Shown: positions 1 to 7,438, numbered from the stretch's first letter. The stretch is DNA of 64,000 nt from Synechococcus sp. UW140 (GCF_900474295.1 NZ_UCOB01000014.1:62001-126000); one strand, 5' to 3'. Numbers and translations are program-made. The notes: generated by a model from the letters alone, not told the origin.

Positions 1-42
1 AAGAGCTCTGAACCTGAGCCAACAGCAACAGCGCAACCGGGA

Positions 43-261
43 TCACGGTTCCTCCTGGGAAAGGAAACGCCCTGAAAACCGAACAGCCATCACAACACTT
101 GCTGCGCCATACACGATGAAGGTGGTGGCCTGAGCAAAGGAACCAGTGCTGTACACCTCGCCAGCGAGCAGGAGCCAATCGATCAAAGAGGCGACGGTTC
201 CCCAGAGAACCACCCACACCGAGACGTAGATCACGCCTCTCACAACGGGATTCATCGTCAT
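43..261 (-). CDS. small two-helix membrane protein, unknown function
   Basis: This 72-residue protein is not recognised as a named family. It has two hydrophobic stretches, about residues 8-30 and 42-60, so it probably sits in a membrane with short tails. It is the last of three small minus-strand genes (with those starting at 567 and 789) that may form one transcription unit. An in-frame Met at residue 3 is an alternative start. The composition fits a real small membrane protein rather than a shadow frame, but no function can be given. Confidence 0.6.
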   Translation of the reverse strand: MTMNPVVRGVIYVSVWVVLWGTVASLIDWLLLAGEVYSTGSFAQATTFIVYGAASVVMAVRFSGRFLSQEEP

Positions 262-348
262 TACTGCAGGGATGGTGAGATTAGAGGCAACGGTTCTCGA
301 GGCTGCTGTGACGACACTGCGTTGACGACACTGCTGTGAGGATGCTGC

Positions 349-567
349 TCAGCCCCCTTCCATCGATTGCTGATGGCTGTGCTGCCGGTAAAGGTCACTG
401 ATCGGGTCGATCGGATCATCTGCCGCAGGAGCAGAGTCGCAGTCCGCTGGAGGAGACGAGGAGGGCTTCGCCTTGGACTGCTCAAGGGCCTCCTCCTCAC
501 GCTTCAGGATCCGAGCGAAGGCGGCGCTGGAATCGTCCCGCTGACTGGATGTGCGTTGAGAGGCCAT
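349..567 (-). CDS. small hydrophilic protein, unknown
   Basis: The product has 72 residues and no membrane segment. The N-terminal half is charged and helix-prone (around FARILKREEEALEQ, residues 17-30); the rest is rich in Ser, Pro, Asp and Ala and probably disordered. It lies between two other small minus-strand genes, 33 bases downstream of the upstream one. I do not recognise the family. Opposite-strand frames here are full of Arg and look like shadows, which favours this strand. Confidence 0.5.
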   Translation of the reverse strand: MASQRTSSQRDDSSAAFARILKREEEALEQSKAKPSSSPPADCDSAPAADDPIDPISDLYRQHSHQQSMEGG

Positions 568-600
568 ATACCGATCCGAGAGAACACTCTGTCGAACGCC

Positions 601-789
601 TCAGGCAGGCGGCTGCTGGGAACTGCGGCTTGAAAGCTCACAGCCAAACTCGCAGCTGTTGAGGCCCTGAGCCTTGGGGTCAGCATCCTGGAGCCGCTGA
701 AGGATGTGGCGAAGATCAGAGCCTGCGAGCTCGCCATTGGACTCCCACTTCAGGCTCGTTCCTCGACGGGGATTACCTGCGTTGGTCAT
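601..789 (-). CDS. small soluble protein, unknown
   Basis: The start is set at the ATG at 787-789, giving 62 residues. An upstream extension in the same frame is a Cys-rich run (residues FACCCCGDPECCC) that looks non-coding. The protein contains a short amphipathic part (GSDLRHILQRLQDADPKA) and two Cys near the end. It is the first of three small minus-strand genes and is divergent from the endonuclease III gene, with about 70 bases between the starts. No function can be assigned. Confidence 0.45.
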   Translation of the reverse strand: MTNAGNPRRGTSLKWESNGELAGSDLRHILQRLQDADPKAQGLNSCEFGCELSSRSSQQPPA

Positions 790-858
790 ACGTCTTCCTC
801 GGCAACAGCACTCTGGATCGCCGCAACAGCAGCACGCAAAACAGAGCGACAAGCCTTA

Positions 859-1602
859 ATGGAAGTTAAAAACAGTAGCGATTGCTACATAATCTCCCGC
901 AAGCGGCCTGCGGCCCTAGGGTCCGCCCCCTACCAAGGCGCGCAACCCTTGAGACAACGAGAACGGGCCAACCATGTACTCCAACGACTGAACGAGGCCT
1001 ACCCCGAACCACCCATCCCGCTTGACCACAGCGACCCCTTCACGCTGCTGATCGCCGTTCTACTCAGCGCCCAGTGCACCGATAAAAAAGTGAATGAGGT
1101 CACACCCGCGCTCTTCGCTGCGGGACCCACCCCGAAGGCGATGGCCGCCCTCGAGGAGGACACGATCCATCAGCACATCCGTCAACTGGGCCTGGCCAGA
1201 ACAAAAGCACGCAATGTCAAAAAGCTGGCCCAGATCCTTGTGGTCGCCCACAACAGCGAAGTGCCCGCAAGCTTTGAGGAACTCGAAGCGCTGCCCGGGG
1301 TTGGCCACAAAACAGCCAGCGTGGTGATGGCTCAGGCTTTCGGAGTTCCCGCCTTCCCTGTCGACACCCACATTCACCGCCTGGCCCAACGCTGGGGACT
1401 CAGCTCGGGCGACAGCGTTCAGCGCACCGAGCAAGACCTAAAGAGACTGTTTCCCGAAGAGGCCTGGAACCGCCTGCACCTCCAAATCATTTTCTACGGA
1501 CGAGAACACTGCACAGCCCGTGGATGCAACGGCACCACCTGCCCACTCTGCCGAGAGCTTTACCCAAACAGAAGAAGACCAGTCACGTACAAAAAGGCCT
1601 AG
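859..1602 (+). CDS. nth: endonuclease III, DNA glycosylase/AP lyase
   Basis: This base-excision repair enzyme removes oxidised pyrimidines and nicks the abasic site. With the ATG at 859 it has 247 residues, slightly longer than the usual 210-220; the frame is open further upstream but that part overlaps the divergent small gene. The helix-hairpin-helix motif LPGVGHKTA carries the expected catalytic Lys (151), and PVDTHIHR holds the catalytic Asp (169). The C-terminal Cys cluster, taken to bind Fe4S4, is C218, C223, C228 and C231. This C-x4-C-x4-C-x2-C spacing differs from the C-x6-C-x2-C-x5-C of the E. coli enzyme. Confidence 0.93.
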   Translation: MEVKNSSDCYIISRKRPAALGSAPYQGAQPLRQRERANHVLQRLNEAYPEPPIPLDHSDPFTLLIAVLLSAQCTDKKVNEVTPALFAAGPTPKAMAALEEDTIHQHIRQLGLARTKARNVKKLAQILVVAHNSEVPASFEELEALPGVGHKTASVVMAQAFGVPAFPVDTHIHRLAQRWGLSSGDSVQRTEQDLKRLFPEEAWNRLHLQIIFYGREHCTARGCNGTTCPLCRELYPNRRRPVTYKKA

Positions 1603-1629
1603 GGGAAGGAGCTGCTCCCGCAAAGATCT

Positions 1630-1647
1630 GTTACATTTGTAAATAAT
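1630..1647 (+). promoter_or_regulatory. candidate HLR1-like (RpaB) site before the hli gene
   Basis: The bases GTTACATT at 1630-1637 match one half of the published cyanobacterial HLR1 box ((G/T)TTACA(T/A)(T/A), repeated after two bases), followed by a degenerate second half TAAATAAT. The same region also reads as the perfect palindrome TTACATTTGTAA (1631-1642). It ends about 20 bases before the hli start codon, so it could lie over or beside the promoter. Assignment to RpaB is inference. Confidence 0.35.
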
Positions 1648-1660
1648 TCGACACCTCAGC

Positions 1661-1897
1661 ATGGCCAACCAGCAAGCGTCAGAGAAATGGTTCCAAGACA
1701 GTGCAGCCCGATCCATTCATACCGAGCAACTGCGCAAGGTTGAGCTTTTCAATGGCCGTGCCGCCATGCTCGGCTTCGTGATCGGAGTAATCGTGGAAGG
1801 GCTTACCGGCCAGGGGATACTCCATCAGATCGGCCTTGGAGCTCTGGTGGATGGCTATGCAGCCTGCAGCACAAAGATGCTTCCTTTCTGCTTCTGA
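1661..1897 (+). CDS. hli: high-light-inducible protein (Hli/SCP family)
   Basis: This single-helix relative of plant light-harvesting proteins binds chlorophyll and carotenoid in the thylakoid and protects photosystems and newly made chlorophyll proteins under excess light. The 78-residue product carries the chlorophyll-binding signature ELFNGRAAMLGF, with Glu28, Asn31 and Arg33 as the conserved ligand and ion-pair residues, inside a hydrophobic helix of about residues 34-52 ending in GLTGQGIL. The N-terminus is hydrophilic. The tail after that ends with a few hydrophobic and Cys residues. The gene stands alone, with an HLR1-like element just upstream, which fits light-stress control. Confidence 0.92.
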   Translation: MANQQASEKWFQDSAARSIHTEQLRKVELFNGRAAMLGFVIGVIVEGLTGQGILHQIGLGALVDGYAACSTKMLPFCF

Positions 1898-1963
1898 CCA
1901 GTCCTCTAGCACCCTGTTGTCGGGCGGGTCGGGCGTAGCCTGACCCTTCGCGACAACCCAGGG

Positions 1964-2233
1964 ATGGCCCGAAAGAGGCGCAAACTGAATAAGGAGATGG
2001 AAGCGCAGATCGCCGCTGCGCAAAAGAAGGTGGAGTTCATCTCGGCGATGATCCGCGACATCACCGAAGAAGACATCCAAAACGAATACGCCGAAGCATT
2101 TGCCCAGGTGCACCTCGCTGCCAAACACCTGGAAGAGCTCTACAAACTCGAGGGCTTTACCGAGGAAAGCGAAGGCACCTTGGCGCTTTACAACGGATTG
2201 CTGGCGAGCTTCGAAGAGGAATACGAGCTCTAA
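1964..2233 (+). CDS. conserved-looking small acidic helical protein, unknown
   Basis: The 89-residue product starts with a basic patch (MARKRRKLNKEME) and continues as an almost entirely helical, Glu-rich protein with no membrane segment. Heptad-like spacing of Leu, Ile and Ala suggests a helical bundle or a short coiled coil. It lies 66 bases after the hli gene on the same strand and could be co-transcribed with it. I do not recognise the family; coding confidence rests on ATG start, composition and lack of competing frames. Confidence 0.7.
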   Translation: MARKRRKLNKEMEAQIAAAQKKVEFISAMIRDITEEDIQNEYAEAFAQVHLAAKHLEELYKLEGFTEESEGTLALYNGLLASFEEEYEL

Positions 2234-2345
2234 GCGTTGATTTGAAATCTCGGCAAAGCTGCAACGATCAGCGCATAAACGCTGTAGAGACGGCGATGAG
2301 CCTCTAAAACCGGTCCATCACCATTGTTTGCCGCGGAGCCCAAGC

Positions 2346-2873
2346 ATGTCCGAGGTCAAGGGGACGTCAACTGCGCCGTCCGCTTCTTGGTTCACGTTGG
2401 CCATGGCCTGCCGATGGCCCCTGGCCCTGGTCCTGAGCAGCTGGGCTGTGGCTGTGGCGGCCATTCAAATTTTGCGAGAGCCCATTCCCATTGCTCTGCC
2501 ACAAGACAAACCTTTCCCGGTGCGCTTGGTCGGGGATCTCAAGATCGACTCCCTGCGCCAACCGGTCAGCATTCAAGGGTCGGAGCCTCTGCAAATCCAA
2601 GCCTCCGACACCTTGCCGGTGAAAGGGGAGGTCGATGTCAACGGGGAGGTTGATGTCAACGGGGAGGTCGACATTTCCGGCAACGTCACGGTGGATGCGG
2701 TCAAAGATCCGGTCAGCGTGCAGGGTGATGACGCAGGCCCCGTCCTCGTGGGGACGAGTCAGGATCAACCGGTTCAAGTGGATGTGGGTGGTGGCATTGA
2801 CGTCAACCAAGTGAACGGGAAGATCAATGTGCAGCTACGGAATGCAGCCAAATCGATGCTGCCGATTCCCTGA
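2346..2873 (+). CDS. membrane-anchored protein with VDVNGE repeats, unknown
   Basis: The 175-residue product has an N-terminal hydrophobic anchor at about residues 20-42. A polar, beta-rich region follows, full of short Val-x-Val and Gly-Glu units. Residues near 95-110 contain tandem copies of the hexapeptide GEVDVN, matching an 18-base DNA repeat. The downstream part keeps a similar rhythm (PVSVQG, PVLVG, PVQVDVG), as if built from diverged copies of a short beta-strand unit. The start is the ATG at 2346; an ATG at 2328 adds six residues. The gene overlaps the next kinase gene by one base (TGATG), so the two are probably translated together. Confidence 0.7.
   Translation: MSEVKGTSTAPSASWFTLAMACRWPLALVLSSWAVAVAAIQILREPIPIALPQDKPFPVRLVGDLKIDSLRQPVSIQGSEPLQIQASDTLPVKGEVDVNGEVDVNGEVDISGNVTVDAVKDPVSVQGDDAGPVLVGTSQDQPVQVDVGGGIDVNQVNGKINVQLRNAAKSMLPIP
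2625..2678 (+). repeat. three 18-base tandem units inside the coding region
   Basis: Units start at 2625, 2643 and 2661. The first two differ at one base and the third diverges over its last part. They encode repeated GEVDVN and are in frame, so unit gain or loss would not disrupt the protein. Confidence 0.85.
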
Positions 2874-3712
2874 TGGCGGCAAACCTCGCTGATCATGCGC
2901 AGAACTTGCCGCCTCTCAATCTGGCCGTCGTCGGCCATCAGGAGTGGGTGACCTTTCTGCAAGTCGACGCCTTGCCCCGACCAGGACGCGTGGGCCGTGC
3001 CCATCGATCTCTGGAGGAACCGGCGGGAGCCGGAGCAGTCGTGGCCGTCCAATTGGCGCGGCTCACGGGTCGACGGGTGCCCTTTTTTACAGCACTCGGT
3101 CGGGATGCAATCGGCGAACGCAGCATCGAACGTCTGCGCGAGCTGAGCGTCGACCCCCTCGTTGCCTGGCGGGATGCACCAAGCCGCCGCGGCATCAGCC
3201 TTGTCGAGAGGGGGGGTGATCGAGCAATCACCGTGATTGGTGAGCGCCATAGCCCGCTTGCAGCGGATGACTTGCCCTGGGAGCTTCTCTCAAGATGCGA
3301 TGGCGTGTTTGTCTCAGCTACCGATGCTGCCGGCCTGCAGCTCGCACGCCGCTGTTCCCTGCTCACCGCCACGCCGCGCCTATCGATACGCGTGCTGCAA
3401 GAAGCAGGGGTCGGGATTGATGCCCTGATCGGCAGCGCGCTCGATCCGAGCGAACAACTGCCTGAAAATGCTTTAAAGCCTGCTCCTCAGCTCACGATCG
3501 CAACCGAAGGAGACCAAGGGGGTGAGCTCAAGCCAGGCGGTCGCTATGAATCTTGCACTCCCCCCAACGACCCTATTGAGTCGTATGGATGTGGAGATAG
3601 TTTTGCCGCAGGCGTAACTGCCGGTCTGGCAGCTGGCTGGACGCCAGCTAAGGCAGCACGCCTGGGAGCATGGTGTGGAGCCGAATGCGTTACACGCTTC
3701 GGACCTTACTGA
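2873..3712 (+). CDS. PfkB-family carbohydrate kinase
   Basis: A ribokinase-like enzyme that phosphorylates a sugar or sugar-like small molecule with ATP; the substrate cannot be told from sequence. The 279-residue length is a little short for the family. The C-terminal PfkB signature is clear: ESYGCGDSFAAG near residues 238-249 contains the anion hole and catalytic Asp. An N-terminal Gly-rich nucleoside-binding part (EEPAGAGAVVAVQLARL, near residue 50) is also typical. Its ATG overlaps the stop of the preceding membrane protein by one base, and its 3' end overlaps a small opposite-strand gene. Confidence 0.88.
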   Translation: MAANLADHAQNLPPLNLAVVGHQEWVTFLQVDALPRPGRVGRAHRSLEEPAGAGAVVAVQLARLTGRRVPFFTALGRDAIGERSIERLRELSVDPLVAWRDAPSRRGISLVERGGDRAITVIGERHSPLAADDLPWELLSRCDGVFVSATDAAGLQLARRCSLLTATPRLSIRVLQEAGVGIDALIGSALDPSEQLPENALKPAPQLTIATEGDQGGELKPGGRYESCTPPNDPIESYGCGDSFAAGVTAGLAAGWTPAKAARLGAWCGAECVTRFGPY

Positions 3713-3828
3713 TCATCTTTAGGCACGAAGGCCTGCGACAAGGCCACCAGAATGCCGGCAATCAGCAGGGCGGGCAGGATCACAGTTGGGCCGCCAGGAG
3801 ACGTCTGAGAGGCAAACAGCAGAGGCAT
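3706..3828 (-). CDS. 40-residue single-helix membrane protein (candidate)
   Basis: Reading the minus strand from the ATG at 3826-3828 gives 40 residues ending at a TAA at 3706-3708. The protein has a polar start, a Gly-Gly-Pro turn, one clear transmembrane helix (TVILPALLIAGILVALSQAF, residues 15-34) and a charged tail PKDDQ. Size and layout resemble the small single-helix subunits of thylakoid complexes, but it matches none I can name. It overlaps the last seven bases of the PfkB gene in a convergent arrangement. Ribosome-binding signal is weak (GTGAG close to the start). Confidence 0.45.
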   Translation of the reverse strand: MPLLFASQTSPGGPTVILPALLIAGILVALSQAFVPKDDQ

Positions 3829-4256
3829 TACTCACAGTCTGATGAACGCTGACAGCCTGCCTGAAGCCGGTGGCAACAGCACAAGCGGCAACCTTTCGAT
3901 ATGAAATCCACCCAGCCAAGTGATGACGTGCATTGCTGCGGCTGCGATGTGCTGCTGTTGTTCTCCTGCAAGGGCGTCGGACCTCACTCGGATGCGTTCA
4001 CCGTGGTGACCAGGCCCTCAAGACGCCAGACCTAGGGACTCTCCCAGGAAGATTTCCCTCTGTTCTCACTGCTGACGCACAGACCCACTAGACACAGAAC
4101 ACTTGGCCTGAGCATTAAGGACACGATTTAGCCATTGCTTAGAGCTCAAAGAGACTGTGCCTTAATTCACATCGCTTCGTTCACGTGTCGAAATGAGCAT
4201 CGATCCCTTCCCCTCGATTTTGACGAGTTAAAACCTAGAGACTTCTCCACAGCAAC
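3829..4256. other. 428-base gap before ferredoxin gene, no supported gene
   Basis: The stretch probably holds the ferredoxin promoter in its AT-richer second half. A 44-codon frame (3901-4035) with a CCGC cysteine cluster is present but lacks a ribosome-binding site. Copies of ATTAAGG and its complement CCTTAAT lie at about 4114 and 4159. Nothing else is evident. Confidence 0.5.
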
Positions 4257-4550
4257 ATGGCCAGCTACAAGGTGACCATTCTCAGCGAAGGCCAAGAAAC
4301 AGTCTTCGACTGTCCTGATGACCAATACATCCTCGACGCAGCAGAAGAGAAAGGACTGGACCTCCCATATTCATGCCGGGCAGGTGCCTGTTCGACTTGC
4401 GCCGGCAAGGTGATGAGTGGTTCTGTCGATCAAAGTGATCAGAGCTTCCTTGACGACGACCAGATCGAAGCGGGATTTGCGCTGCTCTGTGTCGCCTATC
4501 CAACCAGCGACTGCAAAGTGAGCGCTAACGCCGAAGAACAACTCTATTGA
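4257..4550 (+). CDS. petF: plant-type 2Fe-2S ferredoxin
   Basis: This is the soluble one-electron carrier that takes electrons from photosystem I to ferredoxin-NADP reductase, nitrite reductase and thioredoxin reductase. The 97-residue product is the usual length. The cluster ligands are Cys40, Cys45 and Cys48 in [10 protein letters not shown], plus Cys78 in FALLCVAYP. The acidic surface ([13 protein letters not shown] and the C-terminal EEQLY) is typical. It stands alone behind a 428-base upstream gap. The family is certain; whether it is the main photosynthetic ferredoxin or a minor copy cannot be told from this window. Confidence 0.95.
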   Translation: MASYKVTILSEGQETVFDCPDDQYILDAAEEKGLDLPYSCRAGACSTCAGKVMSGSVDQSDQSFLDDDQIEAGFALLCVAYPTSDCKVSANAEEQLY

Positions 4551-4953
4551 GTTGGTCGCCTGAGGCGCCAAAAGATTGGCCACCGCTGAAGCCAACCGCC
4601 TGAAACGACGCAACCAAGGCCCTCTCCAATCAGGCCTGCCTGCGATCATCCCAACCATGATTGCAGGCAGATCTCATCGCAAAAACAGCCAAGGTTTCTG
4701 ATGAACACCTTTGAAAGTGGACTGATGCGCATCAAGCCGAGGCAACCATTTTGATCATTTGAAGCAAGATCCAGAAGAAGCGCGAAAGCAGTCGGCACAT
4801 CACCAAATTGTCACGACTGATACCCATGTTTTACATCTATTCACATCAACAGGGCAAAAGGGCGCCATATCAGCATGATCCCGAAATGAATCAATGTCTT
4901 TCATGCATAGCGGCGCGATACCTCAAACCTATGCCTATCTACTGTAGAGAATC
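4551..4953. other. 403-base gap with a possible regulatory repeat
   Basis: No convincing gene is seen. The notable element is an imperfect 8-base direct repeat at 4830-4847, listed separately. A short palindrome (CTACTGTAG) lies about ten bases before the next start codon. Confidence 0.5.
4830..4847 (+). promoter_or_regulatory. candidate HLR1-like direct repeat
   Basis: TTTACATC, two spacer bases, then TTCACATC. This is the HLR1 layout with one mismatch in the second hexamer and C instead of A/T at the last place of each half. It is about 107 bases before the gene at 4954. Binding by RpaB is inference. Confidence 0.3.
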
Positions 4954-5175
4954 ATGATCCGACTTCAAAAGCTAACTCCCAGTGGCTGGGCCAACCTCGC
5001 CTTTGACCTGGAAATCCATGAAGCCGTCTCGTTAGCAAAGTACCTGTCAAAACAAAATCAATTCTCCTATCGATTGATGACCGACGAGATGGAGACGCTT
5101 TGCTTGATCCGAAGCGATTCATTGGGTGCGAGCGAAAAGGCCCTGAAAGGGTCGCTTCCCACCATCGCGCCCTGA
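4954..5175 (+). CDS. small soluble protein, unknown
   Basis: The 73-residue product starts with a beta-like part (MIRLQKLTPSGWANLAFDL), has a helix around residues 22-35 and continues with mixed strands (FSYRLMTDEMETLCLIR). This looks like a small alpha/beta domain, not a membrane protein. It has ATG start and ordinary composition. An HLR1-like repeat upstream and a good terminator about 80 bases downstream suggest a one-gene unit, perhaps light-regulated. I do not recognise the family. Confidence 0.6.
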   Translation: MIRLQKLTPSGWANLAFDLEIHEAVSLAKYLSKQNQFSYRLMTDEMETLCLIRSDSLGASEKALKGSLPTIAP

Positions 5176-5254
5176 AGCCCAGAGCCGCCGCTCACAGAAG
5201 CAGAACGGAACCGTTACATTTCTACACGCAGGGCCTCAGGGACGGGGTCACTAA

Positions 5255-5290
5255 GGCCTTAGGTGTTTGGAGCCTGGGGCCCTTTTTCTT
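5255..5290 (+). terminator. Rho-independent terminator
   Basis: A nine-pair stem (GGCCTTAGG with CCTGGGGCC, including two G-T pairs) encloses a nine-base loop and is followed by CTTTTTCTT. It lies 80 bases downstream of the small gene ending at 5175. Confidence 0.7.
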
Positions 5291-5734
5291 AGCTGGTTCG
5301 CGTTCAGGCAGGCGGAAGCCGAGCCTTCATACACCTCCCCGCCTCGCGGCGCCAACGCCAACGCACCTCAGACGTGATCCAGTCGTCCGATGTTGATCAG
5401 CATGACTAACTGGGCCGAGTCGTCACTGACCTTCTCTCTGCAAGGCCAGCTTTCACCAAAACGGTGCTTTTGAAGACGTACGCCCTCAGCAAGGCACAGC
5501 ATAATTACCTAGTCGGCCTGAGGGGGCCGAGCGTCGTGCCTGGGAGTCTTCTGAGGGGAATGCGATCAGCGACGCTAAACCCCTCTCCCATTGTCATATC
5601 TAGCTTTCCGGACGAAGCCGACAGTGCACGACATAAGTCTGAAAGCAAGTGTCGAAGCTTGCCCAACTCCAAGGGAGGTCAGGGCTTTATATCCGCTAGA
5701 GCCAGCCAAGGCTTGAAGGCTGTTCAGGGAACTC
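5291..5734. other. 444-base stretch without a supported gene
   Basis: Open frames here (for example plus-strand 5464-5814) have no ribosome-binding site and a composition unlike neighbouring genes, and I read them as chance. The stretch sits between a terminator and a decayed ferredoxin gene, so it may be the remains of older coding DNA. No repeat or mobile-element end was seen. Confidence 0.45.
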
Positions 5735-6040
5735 ATGCTGCTTCTGGTGTTCGTCCTCTCCCAGTTACAAACATGGCTACCTCTATCTCAACTCCATCGC
5801 CTGGGATGAACTAAAAGCGTTGTTCTTGAGCTGGATCTCAAAAACACGGAACGCCCTAAGGGGATTGCTCGACGCAGCAAAGTGGATTGCCTCAGGGCGT
5901 GCGAGAGAGGGCCCATTCTTGTTGTCTGGCCAGACGGTATTTGGTACGCAGATATTTCACCAGACAGAGTCAAAAGAACCATTGAGCAACACATTACAAC
6001 AAAAACTGTCAAAGGATGGACTTCAAGAAGGACAGCATTT
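5735..6040 (+). pseudogene. decayed thioredoxin-like 2Fe-2S ferredoxin
   Basis: Fragments of one protein family are spread over two frames. From about 5819 one frame reads VLELDL, then RSKVDCLRACERGPI, VVWPDGIWYADISPDRV and a tail like GWTSRRTAF. This is the conserved second half of the small (2Fe-2S) ferredoxins that look like the NuoE/thioredoxin-like domain, including their second Cys pair (DCLRAC). The preceding conserved WDELKA lies in a different frame (5799-5819), and a TGA at 5807 interrupts the downstream frame. The first Cys pair expected near the N-terminus (LLC...CC) cannot be rebuilt cleanly. The gene therefore looks frameshifted and inactive. A sequencing error could explain one frameshift but not the lost N-terminal motif. 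Confidence 0.65.
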
Positions 6041-6051
6041 GAGTTAAGACA

Positions 6052-6071
6052 CTCGCCTTCTTGCTGGCGAG
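6052..6071 (+). terminator. hairpin after the ferredoxin remnant
   Basis: CTCGCC and GGCGAG form a six-pair stem around an eight-base loop just after the conserved end of the remnant. No strong T-run follows, so it is only a possible terminator. Confidence 0.35.
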
Positions 6072-6254
6072 ACTTAATCTCTTCCCATCCAAATTACGAA
6101 TCACAAAAAAGTTCGGTCCAGAACCAAGCCTAAGCACCTCAAGAAAGGTGTCTAAATGAGCCTAAATTCTGGGCAGTGAAACCAAAAAAATTCCAGAGTC
6201 CACGCCACCACGGCCTCGACAGGCCGCGACTCAAACAATTACGGTGGAAAGCTT

Positions 6255-6276
6255 AAGCGCAGATCATTTTGCGCTT
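6255..6276 (+). promoter_or_regulatory. hairpin in the leader of the desaturase gene
   Basis: AAGCGCA and TGCGCTT form a seven-pair stem with an eight-base loop ending 16 bases before the proposed TTG start. It could affect translation of the desaturase message or end transcription from upstream. Confidence 0.35.
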
Positions 6277-6292
6277 GTCTTGAGGCTTCCGC

Positions 6293-7438
6293 TTGGCATT
6301 TGCAACATCGATCCGACCAGCAAAGACGGCACTGGAAGCCAGCACTGAACCAGCCTTCTATCCCACCAAATCTGAACTACTCAGCACCTTGCCACCTGAG
6401 CTTTCCAAGCTGAGACCGTCAAAGGCATGGGCGAGCCTGGCCATGTCCGTTGGCCTTTCTCTACTGGCAGTTGGCATTGGAACACGCATTCCGCTCTCTG
6501 CAGCTGCAGCCCCCCTCTGGCTCCTCTACGGCATGATCACTGGCACCATTGCGATGGGCTGCTGGGTGATCGCCCATGAGTGCGGACATCACGCCTTCCA
6601 CCCCAGCCGTCGGATTGAAGGAGTCGTGGGATTTGTACTGCACAGCATTTTGCTTGTGCCCTACTACAGCTGGGCCCATAGCCATGCGGTGCATCACGCT
6701 CACTGCAATCACCTGGAGCAAGGAGAAAGCCACGTCCCGGCACGGGCAACATCACCCATCGGGAAAGCCACCGAGCGGCTCAAGCGGAATATGAATCCCA
6801 CCATCTTCGGGATCATTTCTCTCTTTAATCATCTCGTTATTGGCTGGCAGCTCTATCTATTTTTGGGCGTGACTGGAGGAGAGGACTACGACTCCCCCAC
6901 ATCTCATTTTTGGAATCGCAAGCGCAAGATCAACGGGAAACGGCGACTTTTTCCTGAATCATTTGGCAAGTGGATGATGCGATCGAATCTCGGATTGCTC
7001 GCCATGGTTGCACTGTTGACCATCGCTTCAGTGCAGTTTTCCCTGCTCCGCGTGCTGTGTGTGTATGGCCTGCCTTACCTGGTGATCAACATGTGGCTGA
7101 CGACCTACACCTGGCTGCAACATACCAATACCGACATTCCTCACTACTCAAACGAAACCTGGTCTTGGTCGAAGGGAGCACTGCAGACGGTGGATCGCCC
7201 CTACGGACCGATCCTCAACCTGCTGCACCACGGAATCGGTTCAACGCACGTATGCCATCACGTCAATTCATCGATTCCGCATTACAACGCCTGGCGTGGG
7301 GCCAAGCTTCTGAGGCAAAGGTTTCCTGGGCTGGTGCGGTACGACTCCACCCCGATCCACAAAGCGCTGTGGAGGATTGCCACACGATGCGGTGGCGCTG
7401 TTTATCAAAACCCAACGGATCAAGCCTTCTACTACTGA
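6293..7438 (+). CDS. FAD2-type (omega-6-like) fatty-acid desaturase
   Basis: A membrane di-iron enzyme that adds a double bond to acyl chains of membrane lipids, probably using ferredoxin. All three histidine boxes are present: HECGHHAFH near residue 100, HSHAVHHAH near residue 128 and HVCHH near residue 323, with hydrophobic segments at about 45-95, 170-190 and 230-270. The box context (PYYSWAHSHAVHH, IPHYNAW) is closer to plant FAD2-type enzymes than to Synechocystis DesA. The 381-residue start is a TTG at 6293, eight bases after a TGAGG ribosome-binding site; an in-frame stop at 6281 rules out anything longer, and the next ATG would remove 49 residues. The position of the double bond is not certain. 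Confidence 0.88.
   Translation: MAFATSIRPAKTALEASTEPAFYPTKSELLSTLPPELSKLRPSKAWASLAMSVGLSLLAVGIGTRIPLSAAAAPLWLLYGMITGTIAMGCWVIAHECGHHAFHPSRRIEGVVGFVLHSILLVPYYSWAHSHAVHHAHCNHLEQGESHVPARATSPIGKATERLKRNMNPTIFGIISLFNHLVIGWQLYLFLGVTGGEDYDSPTSHFWNRKRKINGKRRLFPESFGKWMMRSNLGLLAMVALLTIASVQFSLLRVLCVYGLPYLVINMWLTTYTWLQHTNTDIPHYSNETWSWSKGALQTVDRPYGPILNLLHHGIGSTHVCHHVNSSIPHYNAWRGAKLLRQRFPGLVRYDSTPIHKALWRIATRCGGAVYQNPTDQAFYY

Noticed and set aside
309-335. Direct repeat TGACGACACTGC upstream of the small genes
   Set aside because: Two short copies only, likely chance; no promoter relation seen.
3901-4035. 44-codon frame on + with CCGC cysteine cluster
   Set aside because: No ribosome-binding site and no recognised family; could be real but support is too thin.
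5464-5814. 116-codon plus-strand frame
   Set aside because: Begins with GTG without a binding site, composition looks random and its end runs through the ferredoxin remnant in another frame.
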